From Haematobia irritans (taxonomy: Eukaryota > Arthropoda > Insecta > Diptera > Muscidae), in contig NC_134397.1 of assembly GCF_050003625.1 (NCBI RefSeq), positions 263,742,070 to 263,806,069 of the forward strand: a stretch of DNA of 64,000 bases. Direction: 5' to 3'. The notes beneath the pieces were generated by a model. That model was not told the origin of the DNA, did not search any database, and worked only from the letters and a program-made list of their open reading frames with translations. The position numbers and the translations under genes are program-made. Positions within the stretch are counted from its first letter, which is position 1. Each line of letters begins with the position of its first letter. Below, piece after piece: positions 46,740 through 57,832 of this stretch.

Positions 46740-49700
46740 ACAATATAAAAAACTTTGAAAAAATTTAATTTGTATATAAAAATAGGGCGTTTTTAATTAC
46801 TGTAGGAAATTTTATCAAGATTTTTTGGTATACGAAATTTTGTATAATATTTAATTTTTATAGGAAATTTTGTTTAACATTTCATTTCTATAGGAAGTTT
46901 GTCAAAATTCCATGCCTACAGGATTTTTTCTCAAAATATAATAGGGAATTTTGTCAAAATTCTACTTCTCTGGGAAATTTTGTCAAAATTCTATTTCTCT
47001 GGGAAATTTTGTCAAAATTTTATTTCTTTGGGAAATTTTGTCAAAATTTTATTTCTATAAGAAATTTTGTCAAAATTTCATTTCTATAGTAAATTTTTTC
47101 AAAATTCCATTTCTATAGGAAATGTTGTCATAATTTTATTTCTATGGGATATTTTGTCAAAATTTTATTTCTATAGGAATTTTTTTCAAAATTTTATTTC
47201 TCTGGGAAATTTTGTCAAAATTTTATTTCCCTGGGAAATTTTGTCAAAATTTCATTTCTATAGGAAATTTTGTCAAAATTTCATTTCTATAGAAAATTTT
47301 GTCAAAATCTCATTTCTATAGGAAATTTTGTCAAAATTTCATTTCCATAAGAAATTTTGTCAAAATTTCATTTCCATAGGAAATTTTGTCAAACTTTCAT
47401 TTCTATAGTAAATTTTTTCAAAATTTTATTTTTATGGGATATTTTGTCAAAATTTCATGTCTATAGGAATTTTTGTCATAATTTCATTTCTCTGGGAAAT
47501 TTTGTCAAAATTTCATTTCCATAGGAAATTTTGTCAAAATTTCATTTCTATAGGAAATTTTGGGAAAATCTCATTTCTATAGGAAATTTTGGGAAAATTT
47601 AATTTCTATAGTAAGTTTTTTCAAAATTTAATATTTATGGGATATTTTGTCAAAATTTAATATTTATGGGATATTTTGTCAAAATTTCATTTCTATATGA
47701 AATTTTGTCAAAATTCATTTCTATAGGAAATTTTGGGAAAATTTCATTTCTATAGGAAATTGTGGGAAAATTTCATTTCTATAGTAAATTTTTTCAAAAT
47801 TTAATTTCTATAAGAATTTTTGTCAAAATTTCATTTCTATAGGCAATTTTTGGAAAATTTCATTTTTATAGGAAATTTTGTCAAAATTTCATTTTCATAG
47901 TATTTTTTTTTTCAAAATTTAATTTCTATGGCATATTATGTCAAAATTTTATTTTTCTGGAAAATTTTGTCAAAATTTCATTTCCATAGGAAATTTTGTC
48001 AAAATTTCATTTCTATAGGAAATTTTGTCAAAATTTCATTTCTATAGGAAATTTTTTCAAAATTTCATTTCTATAGGAAATTTTTGTCAAAATTTTGTCA
48101 AAATTTCATTTCTATAGGAAGTTTTGTCAAAATTTAATTTCTATAGGAAATTTTGTCAAAATTTCATTTCTATAGGAAAATTTTGTCAAAAGTTTATTTC
48201 TATAGGAAATTTTGTCAAAATTTCATTTCTATAGGAAATTTTGTCAAAATTTCATTTCTATCGGAAATTTTGTCAAAATTTCATTTCTATAGGAATTTGT
48301 GTCAAAATTTCATTTCTATCGGAAATTTTGTCAAAATTTCATTTCTATAGGAAATTTTGTTAAAATTTCATTTCTATAGGAAATTTTGTCAAAATTTCAT
48401 TTCTATAGGAATTTTTGTCAAAATTTCATTTCTATAGGAAATTTTGTCAAAATTTCATTTCTATAAATAGGAAATTTTGGCAAAATCTCATTTCTATAGG
48501 AAATTTTGTCAAAATTTTATTTCTATATGAAATTTTGTCAAAAGTTCATTTTTATAGGAAATTTTGTCAAAATTTGATTTCTATAGGAAATTTTGTCAAA
48601 ATTTCATTTCTAATTGAAATTTTTTCAAAATTTTGTCAAAATGTTATTTCTCTGGAAAATTTTGTCAGAATTCCATAGGAAATTTTGTAAAAAATTCATT
48701 TATATGGGATATTTTGTCAAAATTTTATTTCTGTGGAAAATTTTGTTAAAATTTCATTTCTATAGTAAATTTTGTCCAAATTTCATTTTTATTGGAAATT
48801 TTGTTAAAATTTCATTTTTATAGGAAATTTTGTCAAAATTTTATTTTTGTAGGAAATTTTGTAAAAATTTCATTTTTATAGGAAATTTTGTCAAAATTTC
48901 ATTTTTATAGAAAATGTTTGTCAAAATTTCATATCTGTAGGAAATTTTGCCAAAATTTCATTTCTATAGGACATTTTTTATTTTTTTTCTATAGGACATT
49001 TTGTCAAAAATTCATTCCTATAGGACATTTTTTATTTTTTTTTTTCTATAGGACATTTTGTCAAAATTTCATTTCTAAAGAAAAATTTTGCGAAAATTTT
49101 TAAAGGAAATTTTTTTTGTCAAAACATAATTTCTAAAGAACATTTTTTATAATATAATTTTTGTGGAATATTTTCATAAAATTTTATTTCTACAGTGAAA
49201 TTTAACGTTGAAAGAAAATGATGTCAAAAATTCCTTTCGATGGGAAATTTTGTCAAAATTTCGTTTCTATTGGACATTTTTTTCAAAATTTTACTTCTAT
49301 AGTAAATTTTGTCAAAATTTCATTTTTATTGGAAATTTTGTTAAAATTTCATTTTTATAGGAAATGTTGTCAAAATTTTATTTTTATAGGAAATTTTGTC
49401 AAAATTTCACTTCTATTGAAAAATTTGTCAAATTCCATATCTATAGGAAATTTTGTCAAAATTTCATTTCTATAGGAAATTTTGTCAAAATTTCATTTCT
49501 ATAGCAAATTTTGGCAAAATCTCATTTCTATAGGAAATTTTGTCAACATTGCATTTCCATGGGATATTTTGTCAAAATTTTATTTCTCTGGGAAATTTTG
49601 TCAAAATTTCATTTTTATAGGAAATTTTGCAAAATTTAATTTCTATAAGAAATTTCGTAAAAATTTCATTTCTATAGGAAATTTTGTCAAAATTTCACTT

Positions 49701-50015
49701 CTATAGGAAATTTTGTCAAAATTTCATTTCTATAGGAAATTTTGTCAAAATTTCATTTCTGTAGGAAATTTTGTCAAAATTTCATTTCTATAGGAAGTTT
49801 TGTCAAAATTTCATTTCTATAGGAATTTTTGTCAACATTTTATTTCTATAGGAAAATTTTGTCAAAAGTTCATTTCTATAGGAAATTTTGTCAAAATTTC
49901 ATTTCTATAGGAAATTTTGTCAAAATTTCATTTCTATCGGAAATTTTGTCAAAATTTCATTTCTATAGGAATTTTTGTCAAAATTTCATTTCAATAGGAA
50001 CTTTTGTCAAAATTT
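46740..50015 (-). repeat. 29-bp minisatellite array, variant unit, left part
   Basis: Over 100 units of AAATTTCATTTCTATAGGAA followed by ATTTTGTCA. Differs from the 39.7-41.8 kb array by TATAGG for TATAGA and by ATTTC for ATTTT, so it is a distinct subfamily. The left edge is diverged (CTCTGGGAAATTTTGTC units near 46960-47250). It continues on the other side of the LINE at 52556. Frames up to 87 codons (YFYRKFCQNFI-type) are produced because three 29-bp units equal 29 codons. Confidence 0.93.
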
Positions 50016-51051
50016 AATTTTTTTTGTTTTTTTTTTATTGTAAGTTTATTTCTACATAAATTTAAATTCATTCTTTTAATGGCCTCAGCGCCAAGTAGGC
50101 ATTGTAGAGGCAAGCGGCAACATTATTATACATAATAAAAAAAAAAAAAAATATTTATAGAATTAAATAACTGATTGATATAGTATATATTATATAAGTA
50201 ATTACAAAATATTTATTTGTTTCCTTAATATATAATCTTTACATGCTCTTTTATATGCTGAGATTCTGGTAATGGATTTTATACTCTGTGGTAGATTATT
50301 ATATTTGAAGCTTGCAGTAAAATCTATTCTTTGTTTACTTTTTTCCAATCTGCACAGCGGAAGTCTGAGATTCTGCTGATTTCTTGTATTGCAATGTGTC
50401 TGATTTTGTATAAAATTTATTGTATGGTGACCCAATTTATGAATGCATTTATACACGAAAACTAGAACCTGATATTCATGAATTCCATAAATGGTTTGTT
50501 GGGTAGTTCAGTGGTAAATTATAAATAACTTTCAATGCCCTATTTTGACAGAATTGTAGCGATCTTAAAGCATTACAATTACTGTTGTAGCCATAAACAC
50601 TAGCTAAATATTTCACATGCGACATTATCAAAGATTGATAAATCATTAGTTTTGTCCTCTCATCGAGTTTCCATTTCAATTTATACAATATACCAATGGC
50701 TGGAGCAATCTTTCTCTTCACATCATCAATATGCAAGTCCCATGACATGTTACTTTGGAGAACAATACCCAAATGCTTGACATGATTTGTCTCCTCAATG
50801 GCCCTTCCATCAATAACCACGCGAAATTCATGATTTATAGCTGTAGAATGAGGGCGAAAACGAACAACTTTTGTCTTGCTTGGATTGATAAGTAAACCAT
50901 TGATCCTGGCAAACTCAAACAACATCGCTGAATCCCTTTCCATGAAAGATTTTAAAGCCACGTCATACTTATAAGGATAAAAAAGGCAAACATCATCCGC
51001 AAACATGAAAAGCTTGCCAACAAAGTCCATATTCATTAGGTCATTCAAATA

Positions 51052-51984
51052 AAGGGTGATTTGTTAAGAGCTTGATAACTTTAAAAAAAAAAAAAACGCA
51101 TAAAATTTGCAAAATCTCATCGGTTCTTTATTTGAAACGTTAGATTGGTCCATGACATTTACTTTTTGAAGATAATTTCATTTAAATGTTGACCGCGGCT
51201 GCGTCTTAGGTGGTCCATTCGGAAAGTCCAATTTTGGGCAACTTTTTCGAGCATTTCGGCCGGAATAGCCCGAATTTCTTCGGAAATGTTGTCTTCCAAA
51301 GCTGGAATAGTTGCTGGCTTATTTCTGTAGACTTTAGACTTGACGTAGCCCCACAAAAAATAGTCTAAAGGCGTCAAATCGCATGATCTTGGTGGCCAAG
51401 TTACCAGTCCATTTCTTGAGATGAATTGTTCTCCGAAGTTTTCCCTCAAAATGGCCATAGAATCGCGAGCTGTGTGGCATGTAGCGCCATCTTGTTGAAA
51501 CCACATGTCAACCAAGTTCAGTTCTTCCATTTTTGGCAACAAAAAGTTTGTTAGCATCGAACGATAGCGATCGCCATTCACCGTAACGTTGCGTCCAACA
51601 GCATCTTTGAAAAAATACGGTCCAATGATTCCACCAGCGTACAAACCACACCAAACAGTGCATTTTTCGGGATGCATGGGCAGTTCTTGAACGGCTTCTG
51701 GTTGCTCTTCACTCCAAATGCGGCAATTTTGCTTATTTACGTAGCCATTCAACCAGAAATGAGCCTCATCGCTGAACAAAATTTGTCGATAAACACATTT
51801 CGAACCGAACACTGATTTTGGTAATAAAATTCAATGATTTGCAAGCGTTGCTCGTTAGTAAGTCTATTCATGATGAAATGTCAAAGCATACTGAGCATCT
51901 TTCTCTTTGACACCATGTCTGAAATCCCACGTGATCTGTCAAATACTAATGCATGAAAATCCTAACCTCAAAAGAATCACCCTT
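51052..51984 (-). mobile_element. Mariner-like element (DD41D type) inserted in the LINE
   Basis: Ends AAGGGTGATTTGTTAAGAG (left) and, complemented, AAGGGTGATTCTTTTGAGG (right) are flanked by TA at 51050-51051 and 51985-51986, the standard Tc1/mariner target duplication. It is 933 bp, shorter than a full element of about 1.2-1.3 kb, because of an internal deletion in the transposase gene. It is the youngest layer of a three-deep nest (array, LINE, mariner). Confidence 0.92.
51159..51871 (-). pseudogene. Defective DD41D mariner-like transposase
   Basis: The natural start is probably the ATG at 51871 (MNRLTNEQRLQIIEFYYQNQ). After about 20 codons the reading jumps, with a change of frame near 51815, to YRQILFSDEAHF, so the helix-turn-helix DNA-binding region has been deleted. 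The catalytic core is intact: D in FSDEAHF, D in WFQQDGATCHTA, and D in CDLTPLDYFLWG, with 41 residues between the second and third. The C-terminus is complete (LRRSRGQHLNEIIFKK, stop near 51159). It is expected to be inactive for lack of DNA binding. Confidence 0.88.
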
Positions 51985-52555
51985 TATATAGCAAATAGTA
52001 GGGGCCCAAGACCACTACCCTGTGGTACACCATAGCAAACGTTACCCAAAAAACTTCGTGTATCCTTAATTTGCACAAACTGTTTCCTATTTGTCAAATA
52101 ACTTCTGAATAATTTAAGTTCAGGCCCTTGAACACCATAACATTCAAGTTTCTTCAACAAGATTTGATGATCAACCATATCAAATTCTTTGGTGAAATCA
52201 AAAAATATTCCTGCGACTCCACAATAACCTTTATCTAAACCCTGGCAAACATAACGCATTACATTCAAGACTGCATCCTCTGTACCACATCCTCTCCTAA
52301 AACCAAATTGCAGATCATAGAGCAACTTATTACATTCAAAATAATTCGACAGTTTCTCGTATATAATCCTCTCAAAGACTTTATCGATAGTTGAGAGTAT
52401 AGAAATGGGTCTAAAATCTCCCTCAGATTTTGGATTAGCTTTCTTAGGAATTGGAACAGTTTTGTGAATCTTTAGAATATCTGGATATTCGCAAGAATAA
52501 ATCATCTTATTGAAAATCTCTTTGAGGAATGGTGAAATCTTCTCTACACATTCTT

Positions 52556-53700
52556 AAATAAATTTCTATAGGAAATTTTGTTAAAATTTCATTTCTATAG
52601 GAAATTATGTCAAAATTTCATTTCTAAAGAAAATTTTTTCAATATTTCATTTCTATAGGAAATTTTTCATTTCTATAGGAAATTTTGTCAAAATTTCACT
52701 TCGATGGAAAAATTTGTAAAAATTTTATATCTATAAGAAATTTTGTCAGAATTTAATTTTTAGAAAAGTTTTCTCAAAATTATATTTTTATAGAATATTT
52801 TGTCAAAATTTCACTTCTGTAGGAATATTTGTCAAACTTTCATTTCTATAGGCAATTTTGGGAAAATTTCATTTCTATAGGAAATTTTGTCAAACATTCA
52901 TATCTATAGGAAATTTTGTCAAAATTTCATGTCTATAGGAAATTTTGTCAATATTTCATTTCTATAGGAAATTTTGTCAAAATTTCATTTCTTTAGGAAT
53001 TTTTGTCAAAATTTCCTTTCTATAGGAAATTTTGGCAAAATCTCATTTCTATAGGAATTTTTGTCAAAATTTAATTTCAATAGGAAATTTTGTCAAAATG
53101 ACATTTCTATAGGAAATTTTGTCAAAGTTTCATTTCTATAGGAAATTTTGTCAACATTTCATTTTTATAGTACATTTTGTCTATAGGAAATGTCAAAATT
53201 TCATTTCAATAGGAAATTTTGTCAAAATTTAATTTGTATAGGAATTTTTGTCAGAATTTCATTTCTATAGAAAATTTTGTCAAAATTTTACTTCTATATT
53301 AAATTTTTTCAAAATGTAATTTCTATAGGAAATGTTGCCAAAATTTCATTTCTATAGGAAATTATGTCAAAATTTAATTTCTCTTGGAATTTTTGTCAAA
53401 ATTTTATTTCCCTGGGAAATTTTATCAAAATTTTATTTCTTTGGGAAATTTTGTCAAAATTCTAATTCTCTGGGAAATTTTGTGAAAATTTTTTTCTTTG
53501 GGAAATTTTGTCAAAATTTTATTTCTATAAGAAATTTTTGTCAAAATTTTATTTCTATAAGAAATTTTTGTCAAAATTTCATTTCTATAGGTAATTTTTT
53601 CAAAATTTAATTTCGATCAGAAACTTTGTCAAAATTTCATATCTGTACGATATTTTGACAAAAGTTCACTTCTAAGGGAAATTTTTTAAAAATTTCATTT
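52556..53700 (-). repeat. 29-bp minisatellite array, variant unit, right part
   Basis: Same subfamily as 46740-50015 (AAATTTCATTTCTATAGGAA), and evidently the same array before the LINE inserted. Units near the right edge are diverged (TTTATTTCCCTGGGAAATTT at 53400), mirroring the diverged left edge at 46960-47250. Confidence 0.92.
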
Positions 53701-55435
53701 AATTTCCAATTTGCCGTTTAATATATTATGCTGCACTTATTTCGTTAATCTAGAGCATAATTGCTAATTTGTCAATCTTATTTCACCATGATAACAAAGG
53801 GTTAGAGTATAACAAAAATGTAAATTGCGAAGTCAATTAAGATGACCATCTATGCGTAAAAAAAAGATGACATAGACAAAAACAAAATCTTGGTTATTTT
53901 TACATCAAACTAAATACTGTCTATGTGAATAGGTGGCGAAATACTAAATGCTATAATATCTCGACAGGAAGGTTTTCTTATATTGTGGGCAATTTGCCCA
54001 TGCAAATGATATTTTACATTAGCCGGAACAAAACACTGGATACTAGGATAAAATTAATATGTGTACCATTCACTCATAAAAAGAAAGAGTGTATTAAGGG
54101 GCAAAAATTCCTCTAGTCAATATATTCTATAGGATACAAATTTTGACAAAATTTTCTACACAAATGTTTTCCATAGAAGAGGTATTTAAAAAAACTATAT
54201 GGAATATAAAAAAAATTTGAAGAAAATAAGTTTAAAAATTTTTGACAAAATTTCTTATATAAAAAAATTTCGAAAAAATGCCATAGAAAGAAATTTCAAT
54301 AAAGTTTATTTTTGATATTTCCTAAAGAATTGAAATTTCGACCAAAATTTCTTATTGAAATGTAATATGTATTAGCAAAATTTCCTACGCCAATTAAAAG
54401 TTCTATCGGCATATTGTCCTCAAGGGCGTTGTTCAATAAAATAATTAAAAATTCTTTTCTCATTTTTCAAAGACCACTGTAGTGATAAATTAGTTACCAC
54501 TGACTAATATACACTATCTGAAGATTTTGTTTTCGGGATATATTGTGCAGCACTTCACATGACAAAAATATCAACAACGTGACAATATTCACGACAACTG
54601 TTTGCCATACATGATGGCTCTTAAGAATTGTTTTGCAAAATTCAGGACATATCTTTCTTTCATTTATTCACAGTGGTGAGATAATTAATCATATCAAACT
54701 GAAGACCAACAACACACTGCTCATTGGGATGGTCATTTTATTAGAAGAACAATTCTTCTAAGCCCATCCATTAATCCATTTGGAACTTATTAATGATGAT
54801 ATTGACATATTTCAACAATTCTTATTGTTTACTTTTTTCCACTTAATCTCTTGGTCGTCTATGAAGAATGTGGAAAATATCAACAGATTAATTTCATAAA
54901 GTTGGACCAAGGCCAACAATTGTTTGCAAAAAAAAAAAGAAAAAAAAAGTCATAGACATTGTGGGTTTTGTTTTTTGGTGGGAAGGTGCAAGAATTGTCT
55001 AAACGTTTCTATCCTACCAGAAATGTGACATGTGTTAAAGTTGTCACATAATCTTGAGTTATGTGCGTCTCTTAGCATTGACACTGAAATGGATAATTAT
55101 TAAAATACGTGTTGAAAATCATAGAATAGGGTATAAAATGTGAGCGAGCGTGAGAAATGAAATTTAACCAAATTGAATTGCATTTTCGTAGGTGTCTAAG
55201 TAGAAGGAGAATCGGGACGAAATCTGCAAAGTGTTTGGTTGTACTTTGACTGATCTCTTGAGGGGTACTGGACTGCAGTTGGTTGCGGTCATGGGCGGCA
55301 ATGATAGAAAAGGACATCAAAGTTGAAAACCGAGCATTTTCTATTTATTACCTTGGCAACTCTAAACCTGAGTGAACGCGTTAAAAATGTGCTCCCATCA
55401 AATATAAAAAATTTCGTGATATTCTGATAGATTAG
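53701..55435. other. Intronic, no gene seen
   Basis: AT-rich sequence with a decayed repeat zone at 54120-54400 (GACAAAATTTTCTACACAAA and similar). A minus-strand frame at 55072-55320 has no splice or domain support. Confidence 0.4.
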
Positions 55436-55447
55436 TGGAAAAAAGTT

Positions 55448-55758
55448 AAAAAACGGCGTTTTTTTTTAGTAAAAATGTGGCCGAAAAAAAACCATATAAA
55501 AATTCATATAAAATATAAAATACGATGCTAACAGCAATTTTGGTTTTTTGCGTTGATTTGGTCTTTTCGGTCGTTTACCAAAAAAATTATAAGTCCGCTA
55601 TTTGTTGTAAGATTTTGTTAAGTAAGGGCTTATTTTCTTTGTAAAAAATTCAGCTATACGTAAAAAAACCAAAAATTAGCATCGTGTTTTATATTTTATA
55701 TGAATTTTTATATGGTTTTTTTCTGCCACATTTTTATTAAAAAACGCCGTTTTTTAAC
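55448..55758. mobile_element. Foldback element, about 311 bp
   Basis: Arms of about 105 bp: TTAAAAAACGGCGTTTTTTT, ACCATATAAAAATTCATATA, AAATACGATGCTAAC on the left, and their inverted complements TTAGCATCGTGTTTTATATT, TATGAATTTTTATATGG, AAAACGCCGTTTTTTAA on the right. The loop is about 100 bp. Arms are over 90 percent matched by eye. Confidence 0.85.
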
Positions 55759-56252
55759 CTTTTTAAGCCGCCAACATCCAAACTACTTAACCGATTTGAA
55801 AATTTTCTGAGAATGAGTTGTAGACGGTTCAATTTGCTTTAATTTGAGTAGTAGTAGGATCAAATAACTCAAAGAAGACGAAAGATATGCTCAAAATTGT
55901 AAGTGTACCTCCAAAAATTAAAAAAAAAAAGTTCAAAAATTTGTATCTCGAAAACCAATCGACAGAAAATTTTTTAAAACTCATTTTCGTGTTTAGTAGG
56001 TCAAAATCAATTATGCTAGAACCAATTCACAGAACGACTGTTGGCTAGTGTAATCAAGAGATGAGATCAGGTGATTATTAGCTAGAGAACAAGCTGTGAG
56101 AGCTGTCTCTCGCAAGCTGTGTTTAATATCGAGAGACAACAGCTGTTCGGTACGAATTTTACAGTAGAGCCTAAAACTATACTATAACAAGTATATACAG
56201 CAGTATGTTCGGCCGGGCCGAATCTTATGTACCTACCACCATGAATCAAATA

Positions 56253-57173
56253 ATGGGTGGTTAAATTGTAAGGGCCGATGTTGAATGTGAACCACACCTA
56301 AACGCCAAGTTTTTTCCGAATTTTATTTGACATTTCTCTATTTCAGACTTACTCAATTTGAACCATGGAAAGATACACAATCCAACAACGTGTTAAATGG
56401 TTCCAAGACATGGCAACCGTGGATGATCAATTTTCGAAGAAAATCATCTTCAGTGATGAGGCACATTTTCACCTCAGTGGATTCGTCAATAAACAGAATT
56501 GCCGCATTTGGGCGAATGAGAATCCAAGAGTGATTGTCGAAAAACCAATGCACCCACAAAGAGTGACTGTTCGGTGCGGTTTATGGGCTGGCGGCATCAT
56601 CGGGCTGTATTTTTTTCCAAAATGAGGCCGGTCAGGCAGTTACTGTGAATGGTGTTCGCTATCGTGAGATGATAACGAACTTTTTATGGTCCGAATTGGA
56701 AGATATGGATGTGGACAATATGTGGTTTCAGCAGAACGGTGCCACTTGCCACACAGCTAACGAAACAATGGCTCTTTTGCGCAACAAATTCAATGGCCGT
56801 GTTATCTCACGTAATGGCGATGTCAATTGGCCGCCAAGATCATGTGATTTGACACCGTTGGACTTTTTTCTTTGGGGTTATTTGAAAGAAAAGGTGTTCG
56901 TCGATAAGCCAGCAACAATTCAAGAGCTAAAGGATGAGATAATTCGGCACATTAACGGCATAGAACCTCCATTATGCCTCAGCGTCATCGAAAATTTGGA
57001 CCATCGGATGAAGGTGTGCCACCGAGGTCGCGGCGCCCATTTGGCCGATATTTTGTTCCATACACAATTGAGTAATACCAATATATCAAAATAAACTAAA
57101 ATTACAAAAATTTCCAAAATAGTTTGTGTTTTATTCAAAATCAACATCGGCCCTTGAAATTTTAACCACCCTT
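56253..57173 (+). mobile_element. Mariner-like element (DD41D type) in Helentron-like copy 4
   Basis: Ends ATGGGTGGTTAAATTGTAAG (left) and, complemented, AAGGGTGGTTAAAATTTCAA, with AGGGCCGATGTTGA further in on both sides. TA flanks both ends (56251-56252, 57174-57175). 921 bp. The transposase is related to that at 51159-51871 but the ends differ (GGGTGGTT against GGGTGATT), so the two are separate subfamilies. Confidence 0.9.
56365..57094 (+). pseudogene. Defective DD41D mariner-like transposase with catalytic D to N
   Basis: The start MERYTIQQRVK is followed directly by WFQDMATVDDQFSKKIIFSD, so the DNA-binding region is deleted at nearly the same place as in the element at 51052. A one-base insertion in the T run near 56610-56617 shifts the frame (stop at 56625). 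The second catalytic residue is Asn (WFQQNGATCHTA) where the relative at 51159 has Asp. The third Asp (CDLTPLDFFLWG) is kept, 41 residues on. The C-terminus (HRGRGAHLADILFHTQ) is intact. Three independent lesions mean it is inactive. Confidence 0.9.
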
Positions 57174-57832
57174 TATAATAGTTTACTTTGAAAACTCTTC
57201 GTCGTTGAGGGTTATTTGATAATATATTGAATTTCAGCGGGTTTGATGACAAATATTCTCCCAAGCAAATCAGTTCATCCAGTACGCTTCCCAAGGATAA
57301 ATTTAAAGATTCGACCTATGAAGACCAAATCAGATTCTGGATTTATAAGAATCAATTTTGTTTGAGTTGTAGAGAAATCATAAACATATCGTGCAAATGA
57401 TGAAATAACGCCCTTACTTGAAATCTTAAATCTGTAGATTTTTACCGCCATTATTTAAATGATTACGAGAGGTAAAATCTGGAAATTTTACTTCCACTTT
57501 CAAGCAATTTTCATGAGCAGTACGCCTGCTATACACTGAAAGAAGAGTTTTCTTTTCTGACATTTTAGACAAGCAAAGTTTCCTCTTGACACAAATTTTA
57601 GAGGCAATCGTTTAATCGCTTATCAAACATTCGGATTAATTTGCTCTAAAAGAAAATACGAATACGAAATAGGAATTTCTACGAAAGGGGAATTTTTTGT
57701 CTAAAGTTTCATTCCGGAGGAAAATATTTTTTTCTTCGGATGTACCCTCAATAGGAGAAATCGGTCTATATCGATGCCTTACCAAATGGACCGGTAAAAA
57801 TAAATGCGATACAGATTTTTGAGGGTCTACTA

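Larger units (their letters stand above)
50016..52555 (-). mobile_element. 5'-truncated non-LTR (Jockey-like) retrotransposon
   Basis: Minus-strand LINE lying inside a 29-bp array: array units end at about 50015 and resume at 52556. The 5' edge begins within the reverse transcriptase domain, so the endonuclease and first ORF are missing, as is typical of incomplete reverse transcription. After the coding part there is a short 3' UTR and an A-rich end on the minus strand (seen as T-rich at 50019-50037). A mariner-like element splits it at 51052-51984. I could not settle a target duplication because the target is repetitive. Confidence 0.88.
50202..52555 (-). pseudogene. Reverse transcriptase fragment, interrupted and frameshifted
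   Basis: Motifs in order on the minus strand: FRPISILSTIDKVFERII (about 52360-52413), LQFGFRRGCGTEDAV, YGVPQGSGLGPLLFAI (ending 51987), then after the mariner insertion the catalytic MFADDVCLF box (about 50980-51006; FADD is a YADD variant), followed by the thumb and a C-terminal tail ending at 50202. The set is that of Jockey-clade LINE polymerases. Defects: missing N-terminus, a 0.9-kb insertion, and a frameshift near 50480, where the frame ending ...HLWNS continues one register over as GIHEYQVLVFVYKCIH. Removing the insertion and one TA leaves the frame continuous at the insertion point, so the element was intact there when hit. Confidence 0.88.
56188..57831 (-). mobile_element. Helentron/DINE-like element, copy 4, interrupted by mariner
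   Basis: The end CAAGTATATACAGCAGTATG, the hairpin GTTCGGCCGGGCCGAA (56208-56223) and the sub-terminal TACCTACCACCATGAATCAA match the right end of copy 3. After the mariner insertion (56253-57173) the sequence 57176-57831 is the inverted complement of 16600-17200 (GAAAACTCTTCGTCGTTG, GGTTTGATGACAAAT, CTGGATTTATAAGAA). A second mariner-like element abuts its inner edge at 57833. Confidence 0.65.
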
